Made by a program: the position numbers and the translations under genes
Shown here: positions 35,825 to 45,093 of the stretch, in pieces
How positions within the stretch are numbered: the first letter of the stretch is position 1
Layout of the letters: the number at the start of each line of letters is the position of its first letter
The notes under the pieces: model-generated
What the model was told of the DNA's origin: nothing
The model's database searches: none
What the model saw: only the letters and a program-made list of their open reading frames with translations
NCBI GenBank assembly: GCA_000687975.1
Contig: JIAB01000001.1
Location: forward strand, 558,001-622,000
Reading direction: 5' to 3'
DNA from: Lachnospiraceae bacterium AC2031
GTDB taxonomy: Bacteria; Bacillota; Clostridia; Lachnospirales; Lachnospiraceae
DNA: 64,000 nt

Positions 35825-36507
35825 ATTTTTTTATCCTCCGAAAAACTTGCAGTCGCTGTAACTACTCCATTATTGTATTGCGCGTTAGTAAAATATATCC
35901 TTTTATCAATACATTTAACAAATGCTGTCGGATATCCCTCACCATCCAACATTCTTATATAATCATATAATTGTCTTTGCGAGAGACCTTCTGGAATTTC
36001 ACTTTGTTCTGGTTTTCGTCTTTTAAAACAAATCGCTTCTCCAACCTGTTCTTTCGGTATTAATTCATTTTCTAAAAAAATAGGAATCATTTTTGAAAAC
36101 ACAATGTTCGAAACAGCTTTTAATATTTCATCTGCATTTCCCTCACTAATATCAATAGATTCTTTTAAGTACACGGGACCTTCATCCAATCCCTCAACAA
36201 CCTTTATAGCCGATACTTTAGTTTCATAAATGCCTCTTACCAAAAGATTTTGCAATGGACTCCCACCTCTTCCGAACGGAAGATCTGTCATATGAAATAC
36301 TACACATCTAAAATTTTCATATATTTCCTTCGGAATAATCCATGACCAATGTGGAAAAAACACATATTCTGGTTGAATTGAATCTAAATATTCTTTTGTT
36401 AAACTATTTTTTTCATCTATTAAAACTATGTTTTTGTTATGCTCAATCAATTTTCGTGCATTTTCAATATTCCAGCTTTTTGTTGTAGCTATAACATACT
36501 TTGACAT
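35821..36507 (-). CDS. Formyltransferase-like protein acting on an amino sugar
   Basis: The 228-aa product looks like the N-terminal catalytic domain of methionyl-tRNA formyltransferase and sugar N-formyltransferases: FFPHWSWIIPKEIY, then VVFHMTDLPFGRGGSPLQNL near residue 70 and the Asp-containing LDEGPVYLK. The family uses 10-formyl-tetrahydrofolate. The tRNA-binding domain of true Fmt is absent, and the sugar context argues for an N-formyl sugar. The usual catalytic Asn-His-Asp set could not be fully placed by eye. Confidence 0.82.
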   Translation of the reverse strand: MSKYVIATTKSWNIENARKLIEHNKNIVLIDEKNSLTKEYLDSIQPEYVFFPHWSWIIPKEIYENFRCVVFHMTDLPFGRGGSPLQNLLVRGIYETKVSAIKVVEGLDEGPVYLKESIDISEGNADEILKAVSNIVFSKMIPIFLENELIPKEQVGEAICFKRRKPEQSEIPEGLSQRQLYDYIRMLDGEGYPTAFVKCIDKRIYFTNAQYNNGVVTATASFSEDKKI

Positions 36508-36508
36508 T

Positions 36509-36964
36509 TTATTTCTCCATAAGATTCAGCTCATATTGAATAAAACTATTTTCATATCCAGAACTCTGAAAGCATGATTCAGAAGCTATATTCCCTGATT
36601 TAACCCTACCGATTAATTTATTTATATGTGGCATATCTTTTTTAACTTGCAATCTAAGCAATTCCAGAATTTTCTTCCCTAAACCACGTCCTCTATATTC
36701 AGGTGCAATGCTATAATCAATTTCAGCAGAATTATTATTCTCCACTGATAATCTAATCTGACCAACAGCAATATCGTCGCACATCAATATGTACTGATAT
36801 TGCGAATCATCCATTATCAGTTTATTAAACCAATTTGTATGTTCCTCTAATGTGATAGTTTCAGAATGAAATGCATTTTTCCTAACATCTGGATCATTAG
36901 CCCATTTAAATAACATAAGCATATCATTCTCAGTTACTTTTCTTAAAAAAAGCTTTCCATCCAT
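36509..36964 (-). CDS. GNAT acetyltransferase, PseH-like
   Basis: I chose the ATG at 36964 (151 aa, MDGKLFL), which follows TGAGGG and lies one base after the pseI stop. The GNAT fold is clear: DIAVGQIRLSVE, acetyl-CoA loop YRGRGLGKKILELL and NIASESCFQSSGY. PseH N-acetylates the 4-amino group of the UDP-altrosamine between PseC and PseG. The position in this operon supports that role; another N-acyl donor is possible. Confidence 0.85.
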   Translation of the reverse strand: MDGKLFLRKVTENDMLMLFKWANDPDVRKNAFHSETITLEEHTNWFNKLIMDDSQYQYILMCDDIAVGQIRLSVENNNSAEIDYSIAPEYRGRGLGKKILELLRLQVKKDMPHINKLIGRVKSGNIASESCFQSSGYENSFIQYELNLMEK

Positions 36965-36965
36965 T

Positions 36966-38000
36966 TTATGCGCCCTCATAATCATCAAATATTATAGGCT
37001 CACCCCTTTTAATGACTCTATTACTTTTTTGACCAATAATCTTTTCATAATACTTTGGTGCAAGCCCATTTCCAGGTCTTATAACACGAATATTATCCTC
37101 TGAAAACAATTCTCCTTCATAAATATCTTTTACCGCAAAAATACTACGTCTGAAAACCAAAGAACTGCTCTCACCTTTTGTTAGATTATAGTCAGGACCT
37201 TGTGCAATAATCTTTGCACTTTTCACATCATTGACCATGCATTTAAACTCTTGTATAGTCATACTAAATTTACTATCAGCACTTTCAATTCCACCTATCT
37301 TTACATGCTTTTCAATTACACACGCTCCAAGAGTCGCGCCTACTATTGCACCAAGACTTCCCGAACTATGATCAGACAAACCTATAGGCAAATTAAATCT
37401 CTGTTTCATGTCAGGGATATTACCCAAATGCATATCTGACCATGGTGTTGGATACTCACTACAACATTTTAATAACACTATATCCTTATTACCCACGCTA
37501 TAACAAGCGTAAATGGCATCCTGTATTTCATCTATACTAGCCATGCCAGTAGATATAATCATCGTCTTACCTTTAGAAGCCGCATATTTAATTAGAGGTA
37601 TATCAACAAGCTCAAAACTTGCGATTTTATATGCATCAACTCCTAAACTATCTAAAAAATCCACTGCATGTGAGTCAAAAGGAGTCGATAAAAAATCCAC
37701 TCCATTTTTTTCACATTCTTCTTTTATTGCTGAGTGCCATTCATATGGTGTACTAGCCTCGACATAAAGATCATAAAGATTATAACCATCCCATAATCCG
37801 CCATGAATTTTAAAATAATCATTGTCACAGTTAATAGTCATACTATCAGCCGTATATGTCTGTATTTTTACACAATCCGCCCCAGCTGCAGCAGCCTGCC
37901 GAACAATCTCGAGCGCATTATCAAGGCTCCCTCCATGATTCGCACTCATCTCAGCAATAAAATATACCTCATCCCTTATCTTTTCATGTAATTTTGACAT
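36966..38000 (-). CDS. pseI: Pseudaminic acid synthase (NeuB family)
   Basis: The 344-aa enzyme joins a six-carbon amino sugar with phosphoenolpyruvate to a nine-carbon nonulosonic acid. The TIM-barrel part has FIAEMSANHGGSLDNAL, VKIQTY, STPFD and VIEKHVKI. The C-terminal antifreeze-like SAF domain (about residues 285-344) has AVKDIYEGELF and the loop IRPGNGLAPKYY. The PseI assignment rather than NeuB or LegI rests on PseB/PseC/PseG nearby. Confidence 0.92.
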   Translation of the reverse strand: MSKLHEKIRDEVYFIAEMSANHGGSLDNALEIVRQAAAAGADCVKIQTYTADSMTINCDNDYFKIHGGLWDGYNLYDLYVEASTPYEWHSAIKEECEKNGVDFLSTPFDSHAVDFLDSLGVDAYKIASFELVDIPLIKYAASKGKTMIISTGMASIDEIQDAIYACYSVGNKDIVLLKCCSEYPTPWSDMHLGNIPDMKQRFNLPIGLSDHSSGSLGAIVGATLGACVIEKHVKIGGIESADSKFSMTIQEFKCMVNDVKSAKIIAQGPDYNLTKGESSSLVFRRSIFAVKDIYEGELFSEDNIRVIRPGNGLAPKYYEKIIGQKSNRVIKRGEPIIFDDYEGA

Positions 38001-38012
38001 ATAGCACCTTGA

Positions 38013-39344
38013 TTAATTCAACCTTCCAAACCCACTATGACAAACTTCACCGACTATCTGACTTTCAACATCTTTTCCACTAGAATTACATTGACTTATC
38101 ATAGAAAAAACTTCATCTACATTTTCTAAATATTTATCTATTATTGTCTTCGAATGTGCATAGGATGTATAAAAAGCCGTTGATGCTAAATATCCTCTCT
38201 TTAACATTTCCTGAGTAAAGAACGTCTTATAGACTAATGAATTTTCTTTGCCCTTAATAGCAAAATGACAAAGTGGATCTATTCCTCCAACTTCAATATC
38301 CAATCCATTTTTTTCAGCCGCTGCTTTCCATCCGGCTTTTATCTGTTTTCCATACTGAATCTGCTTTTCCCAAACTTTCTCTCTATTATATATCTCGATA
38401 CTCTTTAGCGTAGCAGCAAATGCTATTCTTTCAGTATAAAATGTACTGCTGATAAATGTTCCCTGAGAAGCTTCCATTACTTCTTTTCTTCCAACTATAG
38501 CTGACAGAGGGTATCCGTTAGTCATAGCTTTTCCAAATACAGCAATATCTGGTTCTATTCCAAGGACCTTATGGCTTCCACCTGCACATAATCTGAACCC
38601 AGCTGTTATTTCATCAAACACTAAAAGAATACCTTTATCTTTTGTAACTTTTCTGATTATATCAAGGAATCCATTCTCTGGATAATCATTTCGTATAGGT
38701 TCCATTACAACCGCTGCTACATTTTCTCCATACGTATCAATCAGCTTATTAAATTCATCAATATCATTATAATGAAACGGTATATTTGTTCCAGCAAGGC
38801 CCTTAGGGACACCTAATGGTTCCAATCCCGCTATATGCTGATCATCTAAAGCATCTTCTCTAGAAAGATTAGCAGATAAATACCAATCATGCCATCCATG
38901 ATATCCACAAAAGAGAACTACATCCTTCTTCGAATATGCTCTAGCTATTCTTACAGCAAGTGACATTGCCTCTCCACCTGCTTTTGCATATCTAACACCA
39001 CCAGCCCACGGATGTAATTCAATAAGCTTCTCGGCTAGATAAACCTCTTCAGGTGCATTTAATGTACACATACCACCATTGTGAATAGCTTCTATAGCTG
39101 CTGAATCTACTTCATCATTGGCATATCCCAGAACATTTGCTCCAATTCCCATATAGCTTACGTCTATATATTCATTACCATCCATGTCCCACACTTTGCA
39201 ACCTTTTGCTTTTGAATAGTACGCAGGCCAATAATCAGGTAAAAACATTTCCGGTCTTTTACTTAACAACTGAGTTCCCCCTGGAATCATAGTTTTTGCT
39301 TTTTTATATAGTTTCTGTCCATTCCCGATTTTCAATTCGTACAT
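38013..39344 (-). CDS. Class III PLP aminotransferase/aminomutase-like enzyme
   Basis: The 443-aa product is related to glutamate-1-semialdehyde aminomutase (GIGANVLGYANDEVD, AKAGGEAMSLAVRIARA, VFDEITAGFR). The PLP lysine is in VFGKAMTNGYPL near residue 266. Homologues are common in nonulosonate and spore-coat glycan clusters beside PseI/SpsF genes, where their role is not well defined. It is not likely to serve haem synthesis, because no hem genes are near. It lies 12 bases before pseI and 4 bases after the cytidylyltransferase. Confidence 0.88.
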   Translation of the reverse strand: MYELKIGNGQKLYKKAKTMIPGGTQLLSKRPEMFLPDYWPAYYSKAKGCKVWDMDGNEYIDVSYMGIGANVLGYANDEVDSAAIEAIHNGGMCTLNAPEEVYLAEKLIELHPWAGGVRYAKAGGEAMSLAVRIARAYSKKDVVLFCGYHGWHDWYLSANLSREDALDDQHIAGLEPLGVPKGLAGTNIPFHYNDIDEFNKLIDTYGENVAAVVMEPIRNDYPENGFLDIIRKVTKDKGILLVFDEITAGFRLCAGGSHKVLGIEPDIAVFGKAMTNGYPLSAIVGRKEVMEASQGTFISSTFYTERIAFAATLKSIEIYNREKVWEKQIQYGKQIKAGWKAAAEKNGLDIEVGGIDPLCHFAIKGKENSLVYKTFFTQEMLKRGYLASTAFYTSYAHSKTIIDKYLENVDEVFSMISQCNSSGKDVESQIVGEVCHSGFGRLN

Positions 39345-39348
39345 ATTC

Positions 39349-40119
39349 TTATTCCTCTATATTTAATATGATGTCATTATTAATGGACTTTTGAAGTCCT
39401 TCATTTCTTGCAAATCGACTATTTATTTTTTCTATTTCAGGGTTATCATTTAAAAACTCTATAATATTTTTATAATTAAACTCATCAAAACCTAATCCAA
39501 TAAAATGCTCAAATATTTTGGAAACAACTTCAAAATCCTCTGGTTCATCAACTGTCCACCGATGGTTTCCAAAATAACCAATAGGAGATTCAAAATTTTG
39601 AAGTTTAAACAACTCCGGATGCCTGATAATATACTGAGTAACATGCTCCCGTTCAAAAGAATGCTTTGCCTCTTTCCATGCTTTCTTTAAAGCTGAAAAC
39701 TTCATAATTTCTAGATCTAATCCATCAGCGAAAGACTCTGTAAGCATACCACAATAGTCTGAATTTGATTCCATTTGTTCTATTGCTAGATCCAATAATT
39801 CAGGATCAAAACATGGACAATCCGCCGTCAAACGAATCACATATTCAGGATTCAAAAGCTTAGCCGTTTGATAATATCTATCAAGGACGTCTTCTTCAGA
39901 ACCCACTCCTACTCTTATACCAATTTCAGAACAAAGCCTCAATATGGGCAAATTTTCTTTTTCGATTGACGTTATTACCATAACTTCATCAACCTTATTT
40001 GATTTTTGGACTCTTCTTATCATTTGCTCTAATGCTGTTTTACCACAAAGATCTTTTAACACCTTATTGGGAAGCCTTGTAGAACCACATCTTGCTTGAA
40101 TCAAAACTAAATATTTCAT
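39349..40119 (-). CDS. SpsF/PseF-like cytidylyltransferase
   Basis: I chose the ATG at 40119 (256 aa, MKYLVLIQARCGS); the longer frame enters the upstream methyltransferase gene. The nucleotide loop IQARCGSTRLPNKVL is at residues 6-20 and RLTADCPCFDP near 95 holds the metal Asp. The enzyme should charge the nonulosonic acid with CMP, the step done by PseF. SpsF-type proteins take the same place in several Gram-positive clusters. The ribosome site is weak. Confidence 0.85.
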   Translation of the reverse strand: MKYLVLIQARCGSTRLPNKVLKDLCGKTALEQMIRRVQKSNKVDEVMVITSIEKENLPILRLCSEIGIRVGVGSEEDVLDRYYQTAKLLNPEYVIRLTADCPCFDPELLDLAIEQMESNSDYCGMLTESFADGLDLEIMKFSALKKAWKEAKHSFEREHVTQYIIRHPELFKLQNFESPIGYFGNHRWTVDEPEDFEVVSKIFEHFIGLGFDEFNYKNIIEFLNDNPEIEKINSRFARNEGLQKSINNDIILNIEE

Positions 40120-40130
40120 ATAATTCTTTT

Positions 40131-40850
40131 TTATTTCCTCGCTATCACAGATAAATATTCTACAATCATACAATTATTATTATAAGATCTGGTATCTTTT
40201 TCAATAGATTCTATACTAAAATCAACCTTTTCATACATCATCTTTGTAAGAGATGGACTCCAAAAAGACATTTGCTTATTATTGTTTAATGGCATCCTTT
40301 TATCAAACACATTGTCAACTGTAGCAGAATCAACATATTCACCACCTGAATTTTGAAACATACAACTACCATCAGATAAGCGATAACTAAAAAACAAACC
40401 TCCAGATTTTAATACTCTGTATATTTCCTTTAAAGCAACTTCACTTTCTTGTAAATTTAAATGTTGTAAACTAACTACATCAACAACCGCATCAAATACA
40501 TCATTTTTATATGGTAAAGTGTCAAATCTTGCCTCATCTACTGTTGCTGAAACGCCCCATTTTTCTTCTAAATGATTTCTACAAATCTTAACAGCTTCTT
40601 CACTACCATCAATCCCAAATGTATTAAAACCTTCCTTTGAAATCATCCATAGATTTCCACCACTACCACATCCAACCTCTAAAATCGAGTATTGTTTTCT
40701 AACATTTTTTTCAATAGAAAAAAAATATCTCCCCATAAATCGACATAACGCCTCATTTGGATATAAGCGTTGAGAATCAACCCCATAATTTTTATATTCC
40801 TCATCAAAATGAGAAATAGATTCACTTTGATAATCAATATCTTTATTCAA
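40131..40850 (-). CDS. Class I SAM-dependent methyltransferase
   Basis: The 239-aa product has the SAM loop ILEVGCGSGGNLW near residue 52, acidic loop FGIDGSEEAV and motif VVSLQHLN, followed by EIYRVLKSGGLFF. It probably O- or N-methylates the glycan or its precursor; the target is not visible. It lies 3 bases after the FemAB-like gene and 11 bases before the cytidylyltransferase. Confidence 0.87.
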   Translation of the reverse strand: MNKDIDYQSESISHFDEEYKNYGVDSQRLYPNEALCRFMGRYFFSIEKNVRKQYSILEVGCGSGGNLWMISKEGFNTFGIDGSEEAVKICRNHLEEKWGVSATVDEARFDTLPYKNDVFDAVVDVVSLQHLNLQESEVALKEIYRVLKSGGLFFSYRLSDGSCMFQNSGGEYVDSATVDNVFDKRMPLNNNKQMSFWSPSLTKMMYEKVDFSIESIEKDTRSYNNNCMIVEYLSVIARK

Positions 40851-40853
40851 AAC

Positions 40854-41954
40854 TCATACCTCACTTATCACAATATTATCTGAATTTAAATTTATTAAAA
40901 TACGCGGAAAAATATGCGTTGCAAACCCCTCTTTATATTTTCCTATATTTATAAGTTTTTCATCATTAACAACATCACCTGGATATGTTCGTTCTCCTAT
41001 TTCATACCATCTAACTCCCTTGTTTCTCATATAATTCATAGAAAACGCTTGAATAATATGTCCAACAGGTTTTGAAAATCGACTTCTATCATATGCCGCT
41101 ACACTATACAATCCAGATTGTGGCGTAGCTGTGAATAATGCAGCCCCTACTAATTCTTTTGTTATCTTTTCTCTGATAAAAACAACAAAATCAAAACCAG
41201 AACTAGACGTATTATTTCTTATACTTTCTTCTTGAATATTCCAAGTTTTTTCACTTCGGGTTATTCGTCCACTCACGTTAAAATGAAGCCTTCTAAACTC
41301 TTTAAATGCCTCTGACAATTTATCCTTTTCTTTATCATCAATGACAGCAACTTCATACAAAGTCTCACCTTTACTTACGCTATATCTATTTGTCCTTCTT
41401 ATTTTTGCATATATCTCTTCTTCAGATAAATTCAAATCAGCGAATGCAATCCACTTTACTTGTGAACAGGTCGCCCCATACTCCAAAAGCATTTTCCCCC
41501 ATTGAGAAATACCATCATCTACCAATGTAATTTGCGAAACTATACAGGAATCAAAATCATCATTTTTACACCATTCCATCAACGCTTTTAATATATTCCT
41601 TATAACTTTTCTCTTAGCCTCATCTTTGTTTAAATCCGTAAAAATAGGTTCTATCAGAGGTCCCCCCAGGCTACCGAAATGAATCCGACCATTCTTTATA
41701 TACAAGCAAACAGGCCAAATTCCAACAGGTCTTCCTCCTCGATATAAAATCATTGAAATATCTTTATAAGCATCGTAAACATCAGAAAAATACTCTGCCT
41801 GATATAATATAAACGAAGGTTTGTAAAAAATCGAAACATATTTATCTGATGGAATACTATTTAAACATGATAACCAAACCTCCTCACAATCGTTTAATCT
41901 TTTTGCCTCTATATTTTCAAAAAACTCTTGTGCTATTACATCTAAATTCTTCAT
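40854..41954 (-). CDS. FemAB/GNAT-type acyl- or aminoacyltransferase
   Basis: The 366-aa product has the two-domain FemAB-like layout: an N-terminal GNAT-like half (YQAEYFSDVYDAYK, GGRPVGIWPV) and a C-terminal half with IRRTNRYSVSKGE, GHIIQAFSMNYMRNKG, and the ending IGKYKEGFATHIFPR that is common in the family. FemAB-related proteins move amino acids or acyl groups to cell-wall or sugar amines. In this cluster an N-acyl modification of the nonulosonic sugar is likely, but this is inference. Confidence 0.75.
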   Translation of the reverse strand: MKNLDVIAQEFFENIEAKRLNDCEEVWLSCLNSIPSDKYVSIFYKPSFILYQAEYFSDVYDAYKDISMILYRGGRPVGIWPVCLYIKNGRIHFGSLGGPLIEPIFTDLNKDEAKRKVIRNILKALMEWCKNDDFDSCIVSQITLVDDGISQWGKMLLEYGATCSQVKWIAFADLNLSEEEIYAKIRRTNRYSVSKGETLYEVAVIDDKEKDKLSEAFKEFRRLHFNVSGRITRSEKTWNIQEESIRNNTSSSGFDFVVFIREKITKELVGAALFTATPQSGLYSVAAYDRSRFSKPVGHIIQAFSMNYMRNKGVRWYEIGERTYPGDVVNDEKLINIGKYKEGFATHIFPRILINLNSDNIVISEV

Positions 41955-41978
41955 ATTTACGGTTATACTCCTTAAATG

Positions 41979-42866
41979 CTACTTTTTCCATAAACTTGGC
42001 ATAACTATCTCTGCTTCAATATTATCAAATTCCATTTCAAGCTGTTTTAATAACTCTTCGTCAACATCACTATCAAAGAAGTTTATATCTTTTTTTAATT
42101 GTTCTAACGAGTCAACCCCAAAAACCAAATGAGAAATTGTTTTCTCTCTTTTCACATAAGCCATCGCTAACTCAACCCTACTGAGTCCTGTTTCTTTACA
42201 AACAATATCAATCTTTCTTATAATCGGTTTGGCATTTGCCAAAAATGTAGGAATATTATCTTCATCCATAATAATAAGACCTTGAATAAAAGCACTTCTT
42301 GTATCGATTTGACATCTATCGTTCCTGTCTAAAACGCCTGACTTTTTCATTCTATGATCAAATATACTATAAGGTGCCTGAATAATATCTACATATTTAC
42401 TCTTAAAACAGGCATCTGCTTCCTCAGGTTCATATATAGATACACCTACATCACGTGCTAACCCTTCTTTCTTCACCTCGTATAAAGCCTCAAGAATACT
42501 ATCATCAAACGCATATCTAGCACTATGAAGATAATAAGCATCAACATAATCTGTATGTAACTGTTTTAGCGAATTACATATATTATCTCTTATAACACTT
42601 TTATATAATTCAGTTTTGACGTCATCAAGAGTATTAGGTTTAAACTTTGTACTAATCCATAAGTTATCTCGAGCGATGGTATGTTTAGACAAAAATTGTC
42701 CCACTATCTCTTCAGCATCGCCATACGCCGTGGCTGTATCAATCGCTCTAACACCATTCTGAGTAGCATAATCCAAACATTTAATTGAATTCTCTGCAGG
42801 CGGTTTTTTCGTATTTAATATTCCATAATCCATACCAAATTGTACGGTTCCTAAGCAAAGTTCCAT
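41979..42866 (-). CDS. Aldo/keto reductase family protein
   Basis: I chose the ATG at 42866 (295 aa, MELCLGTVQFG). The AKR barrel is shown by LGTVQFGMDYGI, AIDTATAYGDAEEIVG (catalytic Asp and Tyr), YYLHSARY (His) and SHLVFGVDSLEQL. This subgroup (GTVQFG type) is found in glycan clusters next to SpsF and PseI homologues and may oxidise or reduce a sugar precursor. The substrate is unknown. It lies 15 bases after pseC. Confidence 0.87.
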   Translation of the reverse strand: MELCLGTVQFGMDYGILNTKKPPAENSIKCLDYATQNGVRAIDTATAYGDAEEIVGQFLSKHTIARDNLWISTKFKPNTLDDVKTELYKSVIRDNICNSLKQLHTDYVDAYYLHSARYAFDDSILEALYEVKKEGLARDVGVSIYEPEEADACFKSKYVDIIQAPYSIFDHRMKKSGVLDRNDRCQIDTRSAFIQGLIIMDEDNIPTFLANAKPIIRKIDIVCKETGLSRVELAMAYVKREKTISHLVFGVDSLEQLKKDINFFDSDVDEELLKQLEMEFDNIEAEIVMPSLWKK

Positions 42867-42881
42867 CTTGCACAGCACCTC

Positions 42882-44081
42882 TTATTTTGAATAATATAAA
42901 GCAACCTTTCTTATAGCATCAACTACATCCTGACAGTCTTTATCACTTAAAGCAGGATATAATGGAATACTCATCATACCACTATAAATTAATTCAGCAT
43001 TCGGACAAATTCCTTTTTTATATCCCAATCTTTGATAATACGGGAACCAATATACAGGAATATAATGTACTTGACACTGAACATTTTCTTTACTCATTGC
43101 ATTAAAAAATTCAGTTCTAGAACAATTTAAAACATTAGTATCAATTCTTATAACAAATAAATGATTGCAACTATCCGATTCTGGCAACTGTTTTTGAAGA
43201 ATAATACCTGGTATGCTATCTAATTCTGATCTATAAAATGAACATATCTCCTGTCTTCTTTTCTTAAATGAGTCAAGTTTATTTAACTGATTAGAAAGAA
43301 TAGCAGACTGAAAATCAGTTAAGCGATAATTATACCCCAAAAACTGCTGTTCGTAATACCAAGGCCCCTCATTCAAATCTGGATATTCAAATATTTCTTT
43401 ATCGTGAACAATCCCATGTGTTCTAGCATCTTTCAATACTTTATTATATCGTGCATCATTAGTTAGAATTGCTCCACCTTCGCCACAGGTAATATTTTTT
43501 ACAGGATGAAAACTAAAACATGTCATATCTGCAATACTACCTACTTTTCTATCTTTATAAACGGTGCCAATCGAATGAGCCGCATCCTCTATAAAAACAA
43601 GATTATGTCTATTGCAAATATCTCTTATCTCATCTAACTGAGCTGTTTGTCCTGTAAAATCAACAGCAATTACAGCCTTTGTTTTATCAGTTATTTTTTT
43701 TTCTATATCTTTAGGATCAATCGTATACGTATCTAAATTTACATCAGCAAAAACAGGTGTTCCGCCACAATACAGTATACAATTCGCACTTGCGGCAAAA
43801 GTTAAGGGTGTTGTAATAACCTCATCTCCAGGTCCTATTCCTGCCGCAATACAAGCAAGATGCAAAGCAGCTGTACCATTTGAGACAAGTGTTGCATATT
43901 TTGCGCCTGTATAGTCTTCTAAATCCTTTTCAGCTTGGGATACGGCTGGTCCACAAGTAATATAATCTGATAATAGAACACTTCCTGCAGCATCTAGATC
44001 ACTTTGATCAATACTTTGATGACCATAGAATATCTTTTCATTTCTTACAGGTGTTCCACCAAAAATAGCAAGTTTATCCAT
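42882..44081 (-). CDS. pseC: UDP-4-keto-sugar aminotransferase (PseC)
   Basis: The 399-aa DegT/DnrJ-family PLP enzyme has the PLP lysine in FHPVKNITCGEGG near residue 187, the phosphate-binding SNGTAALHL near 85 and DAAHSIG near 165. The N-terminus FGGTPVRNEKIFYGHQSI and the whole length match PseC. It puts an amino group at C4 of the PseB product. It lies 12 bases after pseB. Confidence 0.93.
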   Translation of the reverse strand: MDKLAIFGGTPVRNEKIFYGHQSIDQSDLDAAGSVLLSDYITCGPAVSQAEKDLEDYTGAKYATLVSNGTAALHLACIAAGIGPGDEVITTPLTFAASANCILYCGGTPVFADVNLDTYTIDPKDIEKKITDKTKAVIAVDFTGQTAQLDEIRDICNRHNLVFIEDAAHSIGTVYKDRKVGSIADMTCFSFHPVKNITCGEGGAILTNDARYNKVLKDARTHGIVHDKEIFEYPDLNEGPWYYEQQFLGYNYRLTDFQSAILSNQLNKLDSFKKRRQEICSFYRSELDSIPGIILQKQLPESDSCNHLFVIRIDTNVLNCSRTEFFNAMSKENVQCQVHYIPVYWFPYYQRLGYKKGICPNAELIYSGMMSIPLYPALSDKDCQDVVDAIRKVALYYSK

Positions 44082-44093
44082 ACAACCCCTCTA

Positions 44094-45089
44094 TCAATCA
44101 TGATATATATCAGTCTTAAGTTTTTTCTTTAAATCCTCAACAGAAAGCCATTCATTATTGTTTCCAGAGCTATATTCAAAACCTTGTTCTACAAGCTTTC
44201 CACCTGGAAGAATTTTGCTGTTATCCCACCAGTCATAATGAGGATATACAATAAAATGCTTTTCATATTCATATGTATGTAATGAATCTTCTCTTGTTAC
44301 CATTATTTCATGAAGCTTCTCTCCCTCACGAATACCTACCTCTGGCATATCACAACCAGGAAGCATTGCCTCAGCAAGATCTGTTATTTTAAAAGATGGA
44401 ATCTTAGAAATAAAAGTCTCACCACCCTGAGCTTCTTCTAACGCTTTTATAACTAATTCTACACCCTGTTCCAAACTAATCCAAAATCTAGTCATCCTAT
44501 AATCAGTAATTGGAAGTTCTTTTCCTCCATTTTCAATTATATTTCTAAAGAATGGAATAACTGATCCTCTACTACCTGCAACGTTACCATATCTGACTAC
44601 AGAAAAAATAGTCCCGTTTGATCCCGAATACGCATTTGCTGCAGTAAACAGTTTGTCAGATACCAGCTTGGTTCCACCGTAAAGATTTATAGGATTAACT
44701 GCCTTATCCGTTGATAGCGCAACAACCTTTTTAACCCCAGTATCAAGACATGCATTTATTACATTTATAGCACCATTAACATTTGTTTTTATTGCTTCTA
44801 TAGGATTATATTCACAAGCAGGAACCTGCTTTAATGCGGCTGCGTGTATAACATAATCAACTCCATTCATAGCACGGCGAAGTCTATCTTCATCCCTAAC
44901 ATCTCCAATAAAGAATCTAAGAATATCAGCATACTCCTTATACTCCCCACTCATTACAAACTGTTTATATTCATCTCTAGAATATATTATTATTTTCTTC
45001 GGATTATAATGTTTTAAGATATAATCAACGAAATGATGTCCAAAAGATCCAGTACCACCTGTAATTAAAATAACTTTATTATTTAACAT
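44094..45089 (-). CDS. pseB: UDP-GlcNAc 4,6-dehydratase, inverting (PseB)
   Basis: The 331-aa SDR starts pseudaminic acid synthesis by dehydrating and inverting UDP-GlcNAc. The Rossmann loop is GGTGSFGHHFV at residues 10-20. HAAALKQVPACEYNP is diagnostic for the family, and the catalytic YGGTK is near 137. The typical C-terminal EGEKLHEIMVTREDS is present. Confidence 0.95.
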   Translation of the reverse strand: MLNNKVILITGGTGSFGHHFVDYILKHYNPKKIIIYSRDEYKQFVMSGEYKEYADILRFFIGDVRDEDRLRRAMNGVDYVIHAAALKQVPACEYNPIEAIKTNVNGAINVINACLDTGVKKVVALSTDKAVNPINLYGGTKLVSDKLFTAANAYSGSNGTIFSVVRYGNVAGSRGSVIPFFRNIIENGGKELPITDYRMTRFWISLEQGVELVIKALEEAQGGETFISKIPSFKITDLAEAMLPGCDMPEVGIREGEKLHEIMVTREDSLHTYEYEKHFIVYPHYDWWDNSKILPGGKLVEQGFEYSSGNNNEWLSVEDLKKKLKTDIYHD

Positions 45090-45093
45090 ATTT

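Noticed and set aside
38013-39344. A glutamate-1-semialdehyde aminomutase for haem synthesis
   Set aside because: No other hem gene is near and the neighbours are PseI and SpsF-like; homologues in this position belong to glycan clusters.
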